A stretch of DNA of 64,000 bases from Streptomyces sp. NBC_01116 (GTDB lineage: Bacteria > Actinomycetota > Actinomycetes > Streptomycetales > Streptomycetaceae), in NCBI RefSeq assembly GCF_041435495.1, contig NZ_CP108644.1:3519501-3583500 (forward strand). The letters run 5' to 3'. The first letter of the stretch is position 1; each line of letters begins with the position of its first letter. Positions 41,176 through 49,023 of this stretch are shown here, one piece after another. A program made the translations under genes and the position numbers. The notes beneath the pieces were generated by a model. That model was not told the DNA's origin and searched no databases. It saw only the letters and a program-made list of their open reading frames with translations.

Positions 41176-41937
41176 GTGATGGAAACGATCGTCCTCGACA
41201 TCGGCGAAACCCTCGTACGCGACGACCGGCACTGGTCGTCCTGGGCCAACTGGCTCGGCGTACCGCCGCACACGCTCAGTGCGCTGGTGGGCGCGGCCGT
41301 CGCCCAGGGCCGCGAGGCCACGGACGCGCTGCGCGTCCTCCGGCCCGATATGGACGTCGAGGAGGCCTACCGCGCGCGGGCCGCCGCCGGGCGCGGCGAA
41401 CACCTCGACGAATCGGACCTCTACCAGGACGTGCGGCCCGCGCTGGGCGAGCTGCGGGCCGCGGGCGTCCGGGTCGTGGTGGCGGGGAACGGCAGCGTTC
41501 GGGCCGGGGAGCTGCTGCGGGGTCTGGACCTGCCCGCCGACCTGGTGGTCACCTCGGACGAGTGGGGCGCCCGGAAGCCCGACCCGGAGTTCTTCGCACG
41601 GGTGGCCGAGGTGGCGGGCGCGGCCCCGGAGGCGACGCTGTACGTGGGCGACCACCCGGCCGAGGACCTGTTCCCGGCCGCGGCGGCGGGGATGCGGACG
41701 GCGCATCTGCGGCGAGGGCCGTACGGGCACTGGTGGGCGGAGCATCCGGACGTGGTGGAGACGGCGGACTTCCGCATCGACGCGCTGACGGAGCTGGTGG
41801 GGCTGACGGGGCCGGCCGGGTCGGCCCCGCCGCCCCCGTCCGGAGGCGCGTCGGACGCGTCGGACGCGGCTCCGGGCGGGGCTCCGGGCGGGGAGTCGAA
41901 GGTGGTGCGGCGGGGCGGGCTGAGATCGGTGCGATGA
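41176..41937 (+). CDS. HAD-family hydrolase
   Basis: The 253-residue protein begins at GTG 41176 (or ATG 41179); a TAGTGT box ends eight bases before it, suggesting a leaderless transcript. Motif I is LDIGETLV, in which the second Asp of DxDxT is replaced by Gly-Glu, as in many HAD proteins of this subgroup; motif II Asn/Ser is in VVVAGNGSVRAGE; motif III/IV are ARKPDPEFFARV and LYVGDHPAEDLF. Likely a phosphatase or phosphoglycolate-phosphatase-like enzyme. The C-terminal 40 residues are a Pro/Gly/Ser-rich tail. Confidence 0.85.
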   Translation: MMETIVLDIGETLVRDDRHWSSWANWLGVPPHTLSALVGAAVAQGREATDALRVLRPDMDVEEAYRARAAAGRGEHLDESDLYQDVRPALGELRAAGVRVVVAGNGSVRAGELLRGLDLPADLVVTSDEWGARKPDPEFFARVAEVAGAAPEATLYVGDHPAEDLFPAAAAGMRTAHLRRGPYGHWWAEHPDVVETADFRIDALTELVGLTGPAGSAPPPPSGGASDASDAAPGGAPGGESKVVRRGGLRSVR

Positions 41938-42050
41938 CCGTCCTCGGCCGCGTGGACAACCCCGCGGGTCACTCCGCCCAGGTCCTGTGCCCGGTGCGGC
42001 GAGAGCGCGTCCATGGCGCCGCGGGGCAGGCGGCAGTGTGACGACAGGGC

Positions 42051-43535
42051 CTAGTCCCCCAGCACCGCCTGCATCACGCTCTTCGCGATCGGGGCGCCGA
42101 GCCGGCCGCCCGAGATGTCGGAGCGGGAGATGTCCATGTCCGTCGGGTCGATGAACACGGCGACCGCGACCGAACGGCCGTCGTCCTTCTTGCCGTAGCT
42201 GACGAACCAGCCGTACGGGACCTCGTCGCGGACGTTCACGCCGCGCTGGGCGGTGCCCGTCTTGCCGCCGACCGTCACACCGTCGATCAGGGCGCGCTGG
42301 GCGCTGCCCTCCTTCGCGGTGTGCTCCATCATCTCCTGGACCTTCTTCGCCGTCTCGGGCGATACGGCCTGGCTCATCTCCATCGGCTCGTTCTTCTCCA
42401 GCGTGGAGAGGTCCGGGCCGCGCAGCTCGTCGACGATGAAGGGCTGCATCAGCTTGCCGTCGTTGGCGAGGGCCGCCGTGACCATCGCCATCTGCATCGG
42501 GGTGCTGGTGAGGCTGCCCTGGCCCATGCCGGTCAGCGCCGTGCCGGGCTTGTCGAGCTTCGGCGGGTAGAGGCTCTTCGTGGCGAGCATGTCGCCGAAC
42601 TCCTCCGCGTACACGTCCTCGTTGAAGCCGAACTTCTCCGCCGTCTCCCGCATCCGGTCCTCGCCCAGCTCGGACGCCGCGTCGAGGAAGACGTTGTTGC
42701 AGGAGTACTGCATGGCGGTCTTCATCGACGCCTTGTTGCAGACCGCGTCGCCCGCCTCGCTGCCGATCTTGTTGGTGGAGAGCGGCAGGGGGTACGGCGA
42801 CACCGCGTCCGTCCTGGCGTCCACGTCCGTGACCACGCCGTGCTCCAGCGCCGCCGCGGCCGTGAGGATCTTGAAGGTGGAGCCGGGCGGGTAGGTCTCG
42901 CGCAGCGGGCGGTTGGCCAGCGGCTTGCCCTTCTTCTTCTCCAGCGCCGTGAAGCGGTCGCTCTCCTTGTACGAGATGCCGGCGAAGGTCTCGGGGTCGT
43001 ACGAGGGCGTGGAGACCAGGGACAGCACCTTGCCGGTGCGCGGGTCCAGGGCGACCACCGCGCCCCGGGCGCCCAGGTCCGTCAGGCCCTTGTAGGCCGC
43101 CTTCTGCGCCTTGGCGTCGATCGTGGTGATCACGTCGCCGCCGCGCCGGGGCTGCCCCGTCAGGACGTCCTTGGCGTGCCGGAAGGCGAACCGGTCGTCC
43201 TGGCCGCTCAGGACGCTGTCGTAGGTCCGCTCCAGCAGCGAGGTGCCCCGGGACTGGGAGGCGTATCCGGTGACGGGCGCGTACATCGCGCCGTCCTTGT
43301 TGGTCCGGAGGAACGCGTAGTCCCGGCTGTCGGTCTCCTTCGATCCGGTGATCGCCTTGCCGCCGACGATGATGTCGCCGCGGGGGGTGGCGAACCGTTC
43401 GAACCGCACCCGGGCGTTGTTCTCGTGCTGGGACAGCTCCTGGCGGTCGACGTGCTGGAGCCAGTTCGCCCGCAGCAGCAGGGCCAGCACCAGCAGCCCG
43501 CAGAAGATGGCTATGTGCCGCAACGGCCTGTTCAT
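42051..43535 (-). CDS. penicillin-binding protein (transpeptidase, PbpA-like)
   Basis: ATG 43535 follows GGGGAG. The 494-residue protein has one N-terminal membrane helix (IAIFCGLLVLALLLRANWL), a dimerisation region with RFATPRGDIIVGG, and a transpeptidase domain with SxxK as PPGSTFKILTAAAALEHG, SxN as QYSCNNVF and KTG as VGGKTGTAQRG. This is the class B arrangement seen in PbpA of the actinobacterial division/polarity cluster, but no ftsW-like or kinase gene is next to it, so it is a stand-alone paralogue. It crosslinks peptidoglycan in the wall. Confidence 0.92.
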   Translation of the reverse strand: MNRPLRHIAIFCGLLVLALLLRANWLQHVDRQELSQHENNARVRFERFATPRGDIIVGGKAITGSKETDSRDYAFLRTNKDGAMYAPVTGYASQSRGTSLLERTYDSVLSGQDDRFAFRHAKDVLTGQPRRGGDVITTIDAKAQKAAYKGLTDLGARGAVVALDPRTGKVLSLVSTPSYDPETFAGISYKESDRFTALEKKKGKPLANRPLRETYPPGSTFKILTAAAALEHGVVTDVDARTDAVSPYPLPLSTNKIGSEAGDAVCNKASMKTAMQYSCNNVFLDAASELGEDRMRETAEKFGFNEDVYAEEFGDMLATKSLYPPKLDKPGTALTGMGQGSLTSTPMQMAMVTAALANDGKLMQPFIVDELRGPDLSTLEKNEPMEMSQAVSPETAKKVQEMMEHTAKEGSAQRALIDGVTVGGKTGTAQRGVNVRDEVPYGWFVSYGKKDDGRSVAVAVFIDPTDMDISRSDISGGRLGAPIAKSVMQAVLGD

Positions 43536-43712
43536 TCCACTCCCCACCCGGGCGGGCTCCGATCAGCACGGCGGAACATCCGCCGACCGGGCCCGCGTAT
43601 GCGTTCCCCGGTGAACAAGGATGCCTTGTGGGCGTGCTCGGTTGCACCGGCGGCCCCGGGCGCCCCTCCCCGGAGGTACGCCTCACCGTGTCGGAGCCAC
43701 GCGGGGTGCGGG

Positions 43713-44558
43713 TCAGAGGTACGCCGCGTAGTCGTCCAGCGTCCGCAGGACCTCCGGTGCGTCCGCCGGGGGCAGCTGGAGCACGACCTCCTCGATGCCC
43801 AGATCCGCGTAGTGGGCGAGCTTCCCCGGGCTGGGCAGGACCGCGTACGGCACCACCTGGAGGTCCTCCGGGTCGCGCCCGGCCTCCGCCCAGGCCGTCC
43901 GCAGCTTCGGCAGGGACTCGGTGAGGCCGCCTCCGCCGATGGGCAGCCAGCCGTCCGCGTACTCCGCGATGTGCGCGAACAGCTTCGGGCCCGCCCCGCC
44001 GCCGATCAGGGTGCGCGGGCCGTTGACCGGGCCGCGCGGCCGCTGGACCGGCTTGGGGTGCGCCTCGCTCGCCTGTACGGAGCCGAACGCACCCTCGTAC
44101 CCGGTCGGCTCGTCCGCCCACAGGGCCCGCATCAGGGCCATCCGGTCCCGCCCCAGGTCCCGGCGCGTCGACCACTCCACCCCGTGGTCGGCGGCCTCCT
44201 CGACGTTCCAGCCGTAGCCGACGCCCAGGGTGAACCGGCCGCCGGAGAGGTGGTCCAGGGTGGCCGCCTGCTTGGCCAGGTCGATCGGGTCGTGCTGGGC
44301 GACCAGGGTGATGCCGGTGCCCAGGGCGAGGCGCTCGGTGACGGCGGCGGCCTGGCCGAGGGCGACGAACGGGTCCAGGGTGCGGCCGTACTCCCTGGGC
44401 AGCTCACCGCCCATCGGGTACGGCGTGCTGCGGATCACCGGAATGTGCGTGTGCTCGGGCAGATACAGCCCCCCGAACCCCCGCTGCTCCAGCTCGCGGG
44501 CGAGTCTGACCGGGGTCACCGTCTCGTCGGTGAGGAAGATCGTCGTGGAGATCCGCAT
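43713..44558 (-). CDS. LLM-class F420-dependent oxidoreductase
   Basis: ATG 44558 follows GGAGG. The 281-residue protein has luciferase-like features: RGFGGLYLPEHTHIPV, GTGITLVAQHDPIDLAKQAA, TLDHLSGGRFTLGVGYGWNV and LIGGGAGPKLFAHIAEYADG. This pattern fits the TIGR03619-type F420-dependent family rather than FMN luciferases, although cofactor choice is inferred. fbiC lies 3 kb away on the same strand but is not in the same operon. Substrate unknown. Confidence 0.87.
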   Translation of the reverse strand: MRISTTIFLTDETVTPVRLARELEQRGFGGLYLPEHTHIPVIRSTPYPMGGELPREYGRTLDPFVALGQAAAVTERLALGTGITLVAQHDPIDLAKQAATLDHLSGGRFTLGVGYGWNVEEAADHGVEWSTRRDLGRDRMALMRALWADEPTGYEGAFGSVQASEAHPKPVQRPRGPVNGPRTLIGGGAGPKLFAHIAEYADGWLPIGGGGLTESLPKLRTAWAEAGRDPEDLQVVPYAVLPSPGKLAHYADLGIEEVVLQLPPADAPEVLRTLDDYAAYL

Positions 44559-44678
44559 CGAGAACACCTCCGTCGTCCGTCAGCGCGTCATGCGTGCGAA
44601 GGGCCAAGGTATTCCGTAGGACAGGGAAATCCGAGACCGTCGCCCGGGTGCGGCGGGAGCGGGCGGAGAGGAGTTGCG

Positions 44679-45197
44679 ATGGGGCCGGGAGCGAGACCGG
44701 GGCGAGGACCGGGGCTGGGACGTGGACCGGGGCTGGGACCGGGGCTGGGGTACTTCCTGTTGCCGGCGGGCGGCGCGCTGAGCCTGACCGGGGTCGTCAC
44801 CGGCAACGGCACGCTGATCAGCCTGAGCTGGATCATGTGGGTGCTCGGGATCCTGCTGCTGTTCCGGAGCCGCACCCGCCGCCCCGTCGATCCGCGCGAG
44901 CTCGCGGCGGCGGCCGCCGCCGGGGACGCCCGGGCCGTGCGGGGGCTGCGGGCGCTCGCCCTGACCGCGCGGGCCGAGGGGCGTCCCGACACGGCCGAGC
45001 GGCTGCTGCGGCAGGCGGTGCGGGCCGGCGACGTGGAGTCGATGTGGGAGCTGGGCCGCCTGGTCGAGCGGCGCGAGGGGCTGGCGGCGGCGGAGCCGTG
45101 GTTCCGGATGGCGGCGGAGGCCGGGCACGTGGTGGCCAGGCGGCTGTTCCGGCCGGGCGGCGCACTGCACCCGGACGGGGCGGACCCGGCGCCGTAG
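44679..45197 (+). CDS. small membrane protein with Sel1-like C-terminus
   Basis: ATG 44679 follows AGGAG. The 172-residue product begins with a Gly/Pro/Arg repeat (PGLGRGPGLGPGLG), then two hydrophobic segments around residues 26-62 (GYFLLPAGGALSLTGVVTG, LSWIMWVLGILLLF) and a cytosolic helical part with ERLLRQAVRAGDVESMWELG and AEPWFRMAAEAGHVVARRLF, resembling two or three Sel1/TPR-like repeats. No function is recognised. It is convergent with the acylase fusion gene. Confidence 0.6.
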   Translation: MGPGARPGRGPGLGRGPGLGPGLGYFLLPAGGALSLTGVVTGNGTLISLSWIMWVLGILLLFRSRTRRPVDPRELAAAAAAGDARAVRGLRALALTARAEGRPDTAERLLRQAVRAGDVESMWELGRLVERREGLAAAEPWFRMAAEAGHVVARRLFRPGGALHPDGADPAP

Positions 45198-45208
45198 GCC
45201 CCGCCGCG

Positions 45209-45826
45209 CTACGCGAGTCGCAGCGCGGCCTCCCTCGTCAGGAACGCGAGCCGGGCCGTCTTCTCCGGCTTCACGATCTCCGGGCCCAGCTCGAAGCCGA
45301 TCCGGACCATCCGGGCGAGGGCCTTCTCGTTGCGGGCGTCGGGCTCGACGACGACCCGCAGGCGGGCCGGGTCGCCGAAGACGAAGCCGATGAACGCGGT
45401 GAGGAGGGCGTCCGTGTGCCCCCGTACCGCTTCCGCGCCCTCGGCGGGCGCGATCAGCAGGTGGATGCCGAAGTCGCCGGGCCGTACGTCGTAGCACTCG
45501 CCGACCGGGTCGGCGTCCGGCTCGTACGTCTGGAAGAGCGCGGCCGGGACCCCGTCGCGCAGGGCGAGGTAGGCGTGGTGCGTGGGCAGCGAGCCGACGA
45601 ACTCGTAGATCTCCCGGACCTGTTCGCGCGTGTGGTCGCCCATGCCCCAGAACCGGGCCCGCTCCTCGGTGACCCAGCCGTGCAGCAGGTCAGCGTCGGC
45701 CGCTGGGTCGACGGGGACCAGGCGCACCGTCCCGAAGCCCTCGACCTTCTGCTCGTGGACGGCCGCGCGGAGAGCGGGAGGGGCGGGGTCGGTGGTGGCG
45801 GCGGTGGGGTCGGCGGTGGCGGTCAT
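45209..45826 (-). CDS. GNAT acyltransferase: possible independent product from an internal start
   Basis: Within the fusion frame, ATG 45826 is preceded by GGAGGAGA eight bases upstream, a stronger ribosome binding site than that of the whole frame. Translation from here would give a stand-alone 205-residue acyltransferase (MTATADPTAATTDPAPPALR, then the conserved HEQKVEGFGTVRL), the size usual for this family. The acylase part would then simply lack a stop codon of its own. The enzyme probably acylates an N-hydroxylated amine in siderophore assembly or recycling. Both fused and free products are possible. Confidence 0.6.
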   Translation of the reverse strand: MTATADPTAATTDPAPPALRAAVHEQKVEGFGTVRLVPVDPAADADLLHGWVTEERARFWGMGDHTREQVREIYEFVGSLPTHHAYLALRDGVPAALFQTYEPDADPVGECYDVRPGDFGIHLLIAPAEGAEAVRGHTDALLTAFIGFVFGDPARLRVVVEPDARNEKALARMVRIGFELGPEIVKPEKTARLAFLTREAALRLA

Positions 45827-48181
45827 GGCGCGGGTCTCCTCCGGGTGGCGGGTCGTCGGGTGCAGCAGGTCCCAGTCCGTGACGACCGGGATGAGCGCGC
45901 CCCGCGCCCACAGGGGCGTCTGGTCGCGGTGGTGGGCTGATCCGGGGACTCCGGACGCGCCGAACGGGACGGCCCACCGGCTGTCCTCGCGGCGGGCCAG
46001 GTCCCAGACGTAACGGGCGGCCGGGCCCCGGGCGAACAGGTCGGTGACGCCGGGGACGGCGGAGGTGGACAGCACGCAGTCGTGGTCGCCCGCGAGCCCC
46101 GGCCGGGCCTCCTCGTCATCGGGCGTGAGGTCCGGCAGGGCCTGCCAGGGGGACAGCCGGTGCAGCTCGCCCCACGGGCCGGGCGGAGTCTCCTCGGCCG
46201 CCGCGGCGACGGCCTCGGCCGAGGCCGCGACCATCGCCAGCCGCTCCTCGTACGGCAGGAGTCCGACGGTGAGCAGGCTCTCCAGGGCGTAGCCGATCCG
46301 GGGAACGGCGGCGAGCCAGGGGCGGAAGAGCGCCGGGTGGGCGGCCGAGCGCCACGGGTCGTCCGCGCCCGTGACGCCCTTCAGGGCGGGGTGGCCGGCC
46401 AGCCGGTGGACGACGTCGGTGCGGAGGCGGGCGTAGAGGGTCGCGTCGGTGCTGTCCGCGTCCATGTGGCGGTCCCAGCGCAGCAGCCGGTCCCGGAGGC
46501 GTTCCGCGGCGGGGCCGAGACCGGGGGCCCAGGCCAGCAGGGACAGCAGGGGGCGGGCGGAGGCGAGGCGGGTGTCGGTGTGGACGGCGGCCAGGGCGGC
46601 GGGCGACCAGTCGGTGCGCGCGCCGAGCAGCTCCCGGATGCGGCGGGCCCGGTGCGGGGGCGCGAACTCCACGCCGAGCGGGGCGGCGAGGCCGCGCTCG
46701 TTGGCCATCACGGCGATCCCGCCGGGTCCGGCCGCCCCGGTACGGGGCAGGGGTGCGGCCTCGCCCTCGCGCCAGGCGTACGCGGGGTCCTCGGCGGGGA
46801 CGGCCCGCAGCCGGTTGACGTGCGGGCGCACCGGGACGTGTCCGGCGACCCGGTGCAGGACGCCCCCGGCGGTGTCGGCGGCCAGGACCACGTTGACGGG
46901 TTCGACCCAGCGGTCGAGGGCGGTGTCGAGGTCGGCGACCGTACGGGCCCGGAGCAGTGCGGGCAGCACGTCGAACCCCAACTCGCCGGTGACGCGGGGC
47001 GGGTGGCGCAGGCTGACGGCACGGGGGCCCTCTGCGGAGGCGTCGGCGCCCGGGCCCTCTCCCTGGTCACCGCCGGGACTCCAGTCCAGGCCACCGCCCG
47101 GCTCACCGCCCGGGCCCCCGCCCGGCTCGCCGCCCGGCTCGCCGTCCGGGCCGCCGATGATCACCGGCCCCCGGTCCGTCTCGATCACCTCGACCGTCTC
47201 CGGGTCCGCCCCCGCCACCTCGATCGTCTCGGTGTGGGCGTGGGCCCGGTACCAGCCGTCCGGGCCGAGCGCCTCCACCCCGCCGTCCGGGGTGCGGCGC
47301 AGGCGCTCGCGGTAGAGGTCCTGGTAGTCGGCCATGGCGTTGGTGATCGCCCAGGCGACACCCCCGCCGTGCCCGAAGTGGGCGATGCCGGGGACGCCGG
47401 GGACCGCGAGGCCGATGACGTCGAACTCGGGGCAGGCGAGCCGGATCTGCTGGTAGACACCGGGGGCTTCGATGAAGCGGTGCGGGTCGCCCGCGATCAG
47501 CGGGGCGCCGGTGGCGGTGCGGGCGCCGGTGAGCAGCCAGCCGTTGCTGCCGGCGGTGCCGGGGCCGTCGGTCGCGAAGAGGGTCGTCCGGTGGTCGCCG
47601 AGCCGGCGGGCGACCTCTTCGCGCCAGAGTTTGGTCGGGAAGCCGGCGAACAGGATGTGCGTGGAGAGCCAGACACCGAGCGGGATCCAGGGCTCCCAGT
47701 GGCCGGGGGCCCGGCCCACCGCGGCGAACTCGGGCGCGTGGGACGCCCCTTCGGCGAGGCCGTCGTTGACGCCGTCGACGTACGCCGTCACCCAGGCGGC
47801 GGTCTCCGGCGCGAGGCGGCCGAAGCAGCGGCGGGCGGTGTCGGCGAGCCGGGCCCGCCGGACGAACCGGTCCCAGTCGACGGCTTCCGCACCGAGAGCG
47901 GAGGCGCTGGTGCCGAGCGACCGGTGCCGTTCGGTCTCCAGTTGCCAGGCCCGGTCGAGGGCGGTGGCGTATCCCTGGGCGCGGGCCAGCGCGAGGGCGT
48001 CGGGGGCCCGCAGGTGCGGTATCCCCCAGTCGTCGCGGTAGATCTCGAAGTCCTCGCGGGACGCTCGCGCGTCGCCCCGGGACGCCGCGGAACCGCCGTG
48101 CGCGTCCGCGCCCGGTCTCTCGCTGTCGACGCCGGTCGTCATCGTTTCGCCCATCCCCTGCATCCGGTGGTTTTCAGCCAC
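45209..48181 (-). CDS. penicillin acylase-family protein fused to a siderophore-type GNAT acyltransferase
   Basis: One uninterrupted 990-residue frame. Residues about 40-770 are an Ntn-hydrolase of the penicillin acylase family: DWGIPHLRAPDALALARAQG, then GSNGW with Ser212 as the expected autoprocessing N-terminal nucleophile, followed by TGAPLIAGDPHR. A Gly/Pro-rich insertion lies around 355-395. Residues 786-990 are a GNAT domain like those of hydroxamate siderophore pathways (GFGTVRLVPVD, HGWVTEERARFWGMGDHT, GDFGIHLLIAPAEG). No signal peptide is seen. An iron box lies just upstream. The upstream start (GTG 48181) is tentative; ATG 48142 is an alternative. The two halves are usually separate proteins. 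Confidence 0.8.
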   Translation of the reverse strand: MAENHRMQGMGETMTTGVDSERPGADAHGGSAASRGDARASREDFEIYRDDWGIPHLRAPDALALARAQGYATALDRAWQLETERHRSLGTSASALGAEAVDWDRFVRRARLADTARRCFGRLAPETAAWVTAYVDGVNDGLAEGASHAPEFAAVGRAPGHWEPWIPLGVWLSTHILFAGFPTKLWREEVARRLGDHRTTLFATDGPGTAGSNGWLLTGARTATGAPLIAGDPHRFIEAPGVYQQIRLACPEFDVIGLAVPGVPGIAHFGHGGGVAWAITNAMADYQDLYRERLRRTPDGGVEALGPDGWYRAHAHTETIEVAGADPETVEVIETDRGPVIIGGPDGEPGGEPGGGPGGEPGGGLDWSPGGDQGEGPGADASAEGPRAVSLRHPPRVTGELGFDVLPALLRARTVADLDTALDRWVEPVNVVLAADTAGGVLHRVAGHVPVRPHVNRLRAVPAEDPAYAWREGEAAPLPRTGAAGPGGIAVMANERGLAAPLGVEFAPPHRARRIRELLGARTDWSPAALAAVHTDTRLASARPLLSLLAWAPGLGPAAERLRDRLLRWDRHMDADSTDATLYARLRTDVVHRLAGHPALKGVTGADDPWRSAAHPALFRPWLAAVPRIGYALESLLTVGLLPYEERLAMVAASAEAVAAAAEETPPGPWGELHRLSPWQALPDLTPDDEEARPGLAGDHDCVLSTSAVPGVTDLFARGPAARYVWDLARREDSRWAVPFGASGVPGSAHHRDQTPLWARGALIPVVTDWDLLHPTTRHPEETRAMTATADPTAATTDPAPPALRAAVHEQKVEGFGTVRLVPVDPAADADLLHGWVTEERARFWGMGDHTREQVREIYEFVGSLPTHHAYLALRDGVPAALFQTYEPDADPVGECYDVRPGDFGIHLLIAPAEGAEAVRGHTDALLTAFIGFVFGDPARLRVVVEPDARNEKALARMVRIGFELGPEIVKPEKTARLAFLTREAALRLA

Positions 48182-48198
48182 TCCCCAGCCCCCGGAAT

Positions 48199-48217
48199 TT
48201 AGGTTAGCCTAACCTAA
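48199..48217. promoter_or_regulatory. iron box (DmdR/IdeR operator)
   Basis: TTAGGTTAGCCTAACCTAA is a perfect 19-bp palindrome matching the actinobacterial DtxR/IdeR/DmdR consensus. It lies between the divergent acylase/GNAT and siderophore-interacting genes, 18 bp from the former and about 50 bp from the latter, so iron should repress both. Confidence 0.95.
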
Positions 48218-48268
48218 AGTGACCTTTTGGGCAGTGGGCCGGGGCACCGGGGCGAGGCAGGAGACACC

Positions 48269-48997
48269 GTGGGGCATGGCTGGGAAGGCGTCGTTCTCAA
48301 ACTGTTCCGGGGGCGTGACTTCACGTTCACGGTGACCGGAACGGAACAGGTCACCGACCGCTTCCGCCGGGTGTACGTGACCGACGGCGGGCTGCTCGCC
48401 GCGACCGGTGGGGCGCACCCGACGATGTGGGTGCGGCTGTGGTTCGAGAAGGACGGCAAACCGCACCAGCGCGCCTACACCCTGGTGGACCCCGACCCGG
48501 AGGCGGGCACGTTCGGTCTGGAATTCGCCCTGCACGAGGGTCCCGCCTGCGAGTGGGCGAGGACCGTCAGGATCGGCGAAACGATCGACGCGACACTCCA
48601 GGGCACCGGCTTCACGCTGCCCGACCCGACGCCCTCACGGCTCTTCGTGATCGGTGACGCGGCGGCGCTGCCCGCGATCAACTCCCTGCTGGACGCGGTC
48701 CCGTCGACCCCGGCGACGATCTGGTTCGAGACCGCGCACGAGGAGGACCGGAAACTGCCGTTCCGCCTCGACGCGGCCCACCACACCCTGCACCACGTGG
48801 AGCGCCGCGAGGGGGGCGGGCATCTGGTCTCCGAGGTGAAGGCGGCCCTGCCGGAGCTGCTCGGCGAGGACCGCACGGACGCGTACGTCTGGGTGGCCTG
48901 CGACACGGCGACCACCCGGACCCTGTCGGCGTACCTCCGCAAGGAGCTGGGCCTGCCCAAGGACCGGGTGAACGCGCTGGGTTACTGGCGGCCGTAG
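48269..48997 (+). CDS. siderophore-interacting protein (FAD-linked ferric-siderophore reductase)
   Basis: GTG 48269 follows AGGAG. The 242-residue protein contains the SIP FAD-binding beta barrel (MWVRLWFEKDGKPHQRAYTL, then VDPDPEAGTFGLEFALHEG) and a C-terminal NAD(P)H-binding half (RLFVIGDAAALPAINSLLDA, DAYVWVACDTATTRTLSAYL). It releases iron from ferric siderophores by reduction in the cytosol. The perfect iron box upstream predicts derepression under iron limitation, together with the divergent acylase/GNAT gene. Confidence 0.93.
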   Translation: MGHGWEGVVLKLFRGRDFTFTVTGTEQVTDRFRRVYVTDGGLLAATGGAHPTMWVRLWFEKDGKPHQRAYTLVDPDPEAGTFGLEFALHEGPACEWARTVRIGETIDATLQGTGFTLPDPTPSRLFVIGDAAALPAINSLLDAVPSTPATIWFETAHEEDRKLPFRLDAAHHTLHHVERREGGGHLVSEVKAALPELLGEDRTDAYVWVACDTATTRTLSAYLRKELGLPKDRVNALGYWRP

Positions 48998-49023
48998 GGG
49001 CCGGCGACGGCCCCCCGGAGACC

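Noticed and set aside
42321..45197. 958-residue plus-strand frame opposite the PBP and LLM genes
   Set aside because: Only its last 172 codons (from ATG 44679, with ribosome binding site) look real; the rest is antisense to genes with clear motifs.
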